Shown: positions 12,642 to 13,012 of the stretch, piece by piece
Numbering within the stretch: position 1 is the stretch's first letter
Layout: every line of letters starts with the position of its first letter
NCBI GenBank assembly: GCA_036745875.1
Contig: DAIOFH010000112.1
Span: 1 to 13,012, forward strand
Direction of reading: 5' to 3'
DNA length: 13,012 nucleotides
Source of the DNA: DAIOFH01 sp036745875
Lineage (GTDB): Bacteria > Planctomycetota > SZUA-567
Program-made: the position numbers and the translations under genes
Notes under the pieces: generated by a model
The model's input: the letters and a program-made list of their open reading frames with translations, nothing else
The model's database searches: none
Told to the model about the DNA's origin: nothing

Positions 12642-13012
12642 ATGGCAGGAACAACCGAACACAAGGAATTGAAGGCCTGGGTGGACGAAATGGCCAAGAT
12701 GTGCCAGCCCGATTCCATCCATTGGTGCGACGGATCGGAGAAGGAGTACCAGGAACTCCTCGATACTATGGTGAAAAGTGGCCAGGCCACCAAGCTCAAC
12801 CAGGAAAAACGCCCCGGGTGCTATCTCTTCAGAAGCCACCCCTCCGACGTCGCGCGCGTCGAAAACCGCACCTTCATCGCCTCGAAGAAGGAAGAGGACG
12901 CCGGTCCGACCAACAACTGGGTCGCCCCGGACGAACTCAAGGCCAAGATGACCAAGAGCTACACCGGCTGCATGAAGGGCCGGACCATGTACGTCATTCC
13001 CTTCTCGATGGG
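12642..13012 (+). CDS. pckG: Phosphoenolpyruvate carboxykinase (GTP), N-terminal part
   Basis: The coding region runs off the window end; 123 full codons are visible of a protein usually about 600 aa. The sequence fits the N-terminus of GTP-type PEPCK, which interconverts oxaloacetate plus GTP with PEP, GDP and CO2. Signatures: QPDSIHWCDGSEKEY (22-36), RPGCYLFRSHPSDVARVE (57-74) with the substrate-binding arginine R72, GPTNNWVAP (88-96) and CMKGRTMYVIPFSMG at the end. The start at 12642 has AAAGGAGAG about 7 nt upstream. In anaerobes this enzyme may run toward oxaloacetate for succinate formation or toward PEP for gluconeogenesis; the direction cannot be told from sequence. It is separated from the preceding gene by a terminator and a structured leader. 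Confidence 0.95.
   Translation, partial: MAGTTEHKELKAWVDEMAKMCQPDSIHWCDGSEKEYQELLDTMVKSGQATKLNQEKRPGCYLFRSHPSDVARVENRTFIASKKEEDAGPTNNWVAPDELKAKMTKSYTGCMKGRTMYVIPFSM

Noticed and set aside
11161..12654. 497-aa open frame antisense to the dehydratase-related gene
   Set aside because: The plus strand carries the family's cysteine motifs; the antisense frame has no recognisable domain and spans a palindrome, a terminator and a leader.

Overview
The window is GC-rich, densely coded chromosomal DNA from a Gram-negative, chemotactic bacterium that is probably anaerobic. A membrane-anchored SurA/PpiD-like periplasmic protein supports the Gram-negative reading. A dCache chemoreceptor and a CheD-type protein support chemotaxis. 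A 2-hydroxyacyl-CoA dehydratase/activase-related Fe-S protein beside GTP-dependent PEP carboxykinase suggests anaerobic life. I cannot fix the phylum from the sequence; a deltaproteobacterial or PVC-type host is only a guess. I see no phage, conjugation, CRISPR or tRNA genes.

Left half, all on the minus strand, in transcription order from 7819 down to 127: a GH57 alpha-glucan branching enzyme; a dCache methyl-accepting chemotaxis protein; a SurA-N/PpiD-like membrane protein; a CheD deamidase fused to a CheB-type receiver with no methylesterase domain; and a PTS EIIA domain fused to two CBS domains. Three of these genes have recognisable sigma70-type promoters (GH57, MCP, CheD-REC), and hairpin terminators separate several of them, so they look like mostly single-gene units.

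The strand switches at 7820-8029. The right half reads plus: a single-domain response regulator with an N-terminal extension, and a protein with an Imm5-like helical domain. A roughly 730-bp gene-free stretch follows, holding a 120-bp inverted-repeat element, an AT-rich segment, and a strong promoter followed by a long-range-paired RNA candidate. Then come a small glutaredoxin-like protein, a SixA phosphohistidine phosphatase behind a hairpin-rich leader, a 107-bp MITE-like palindromic element that supplies the sixA stop codon, the dehydratase-related protein, a clear intrinsic terminator, a leader with mutually exclusive hairpins, and the 5' part of GTP-PEPCK.

Themes that link genes are phosphorelay and signalling (EIIA-CBS, CheD-REC, MCP, receiver protein, SixA) and central carbon or storage metabolism (branching enzyme, PEPCK, acyl-CoA dehydratase relative). 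No obviously new multi-gene system is visible. The most interesting items are the CheD-receiver fusion, the structured RNA candidate at 9756-9890, the sixA and pckG leaders, and two unrelated families of short inverted-repeat elements lying against stop codons.
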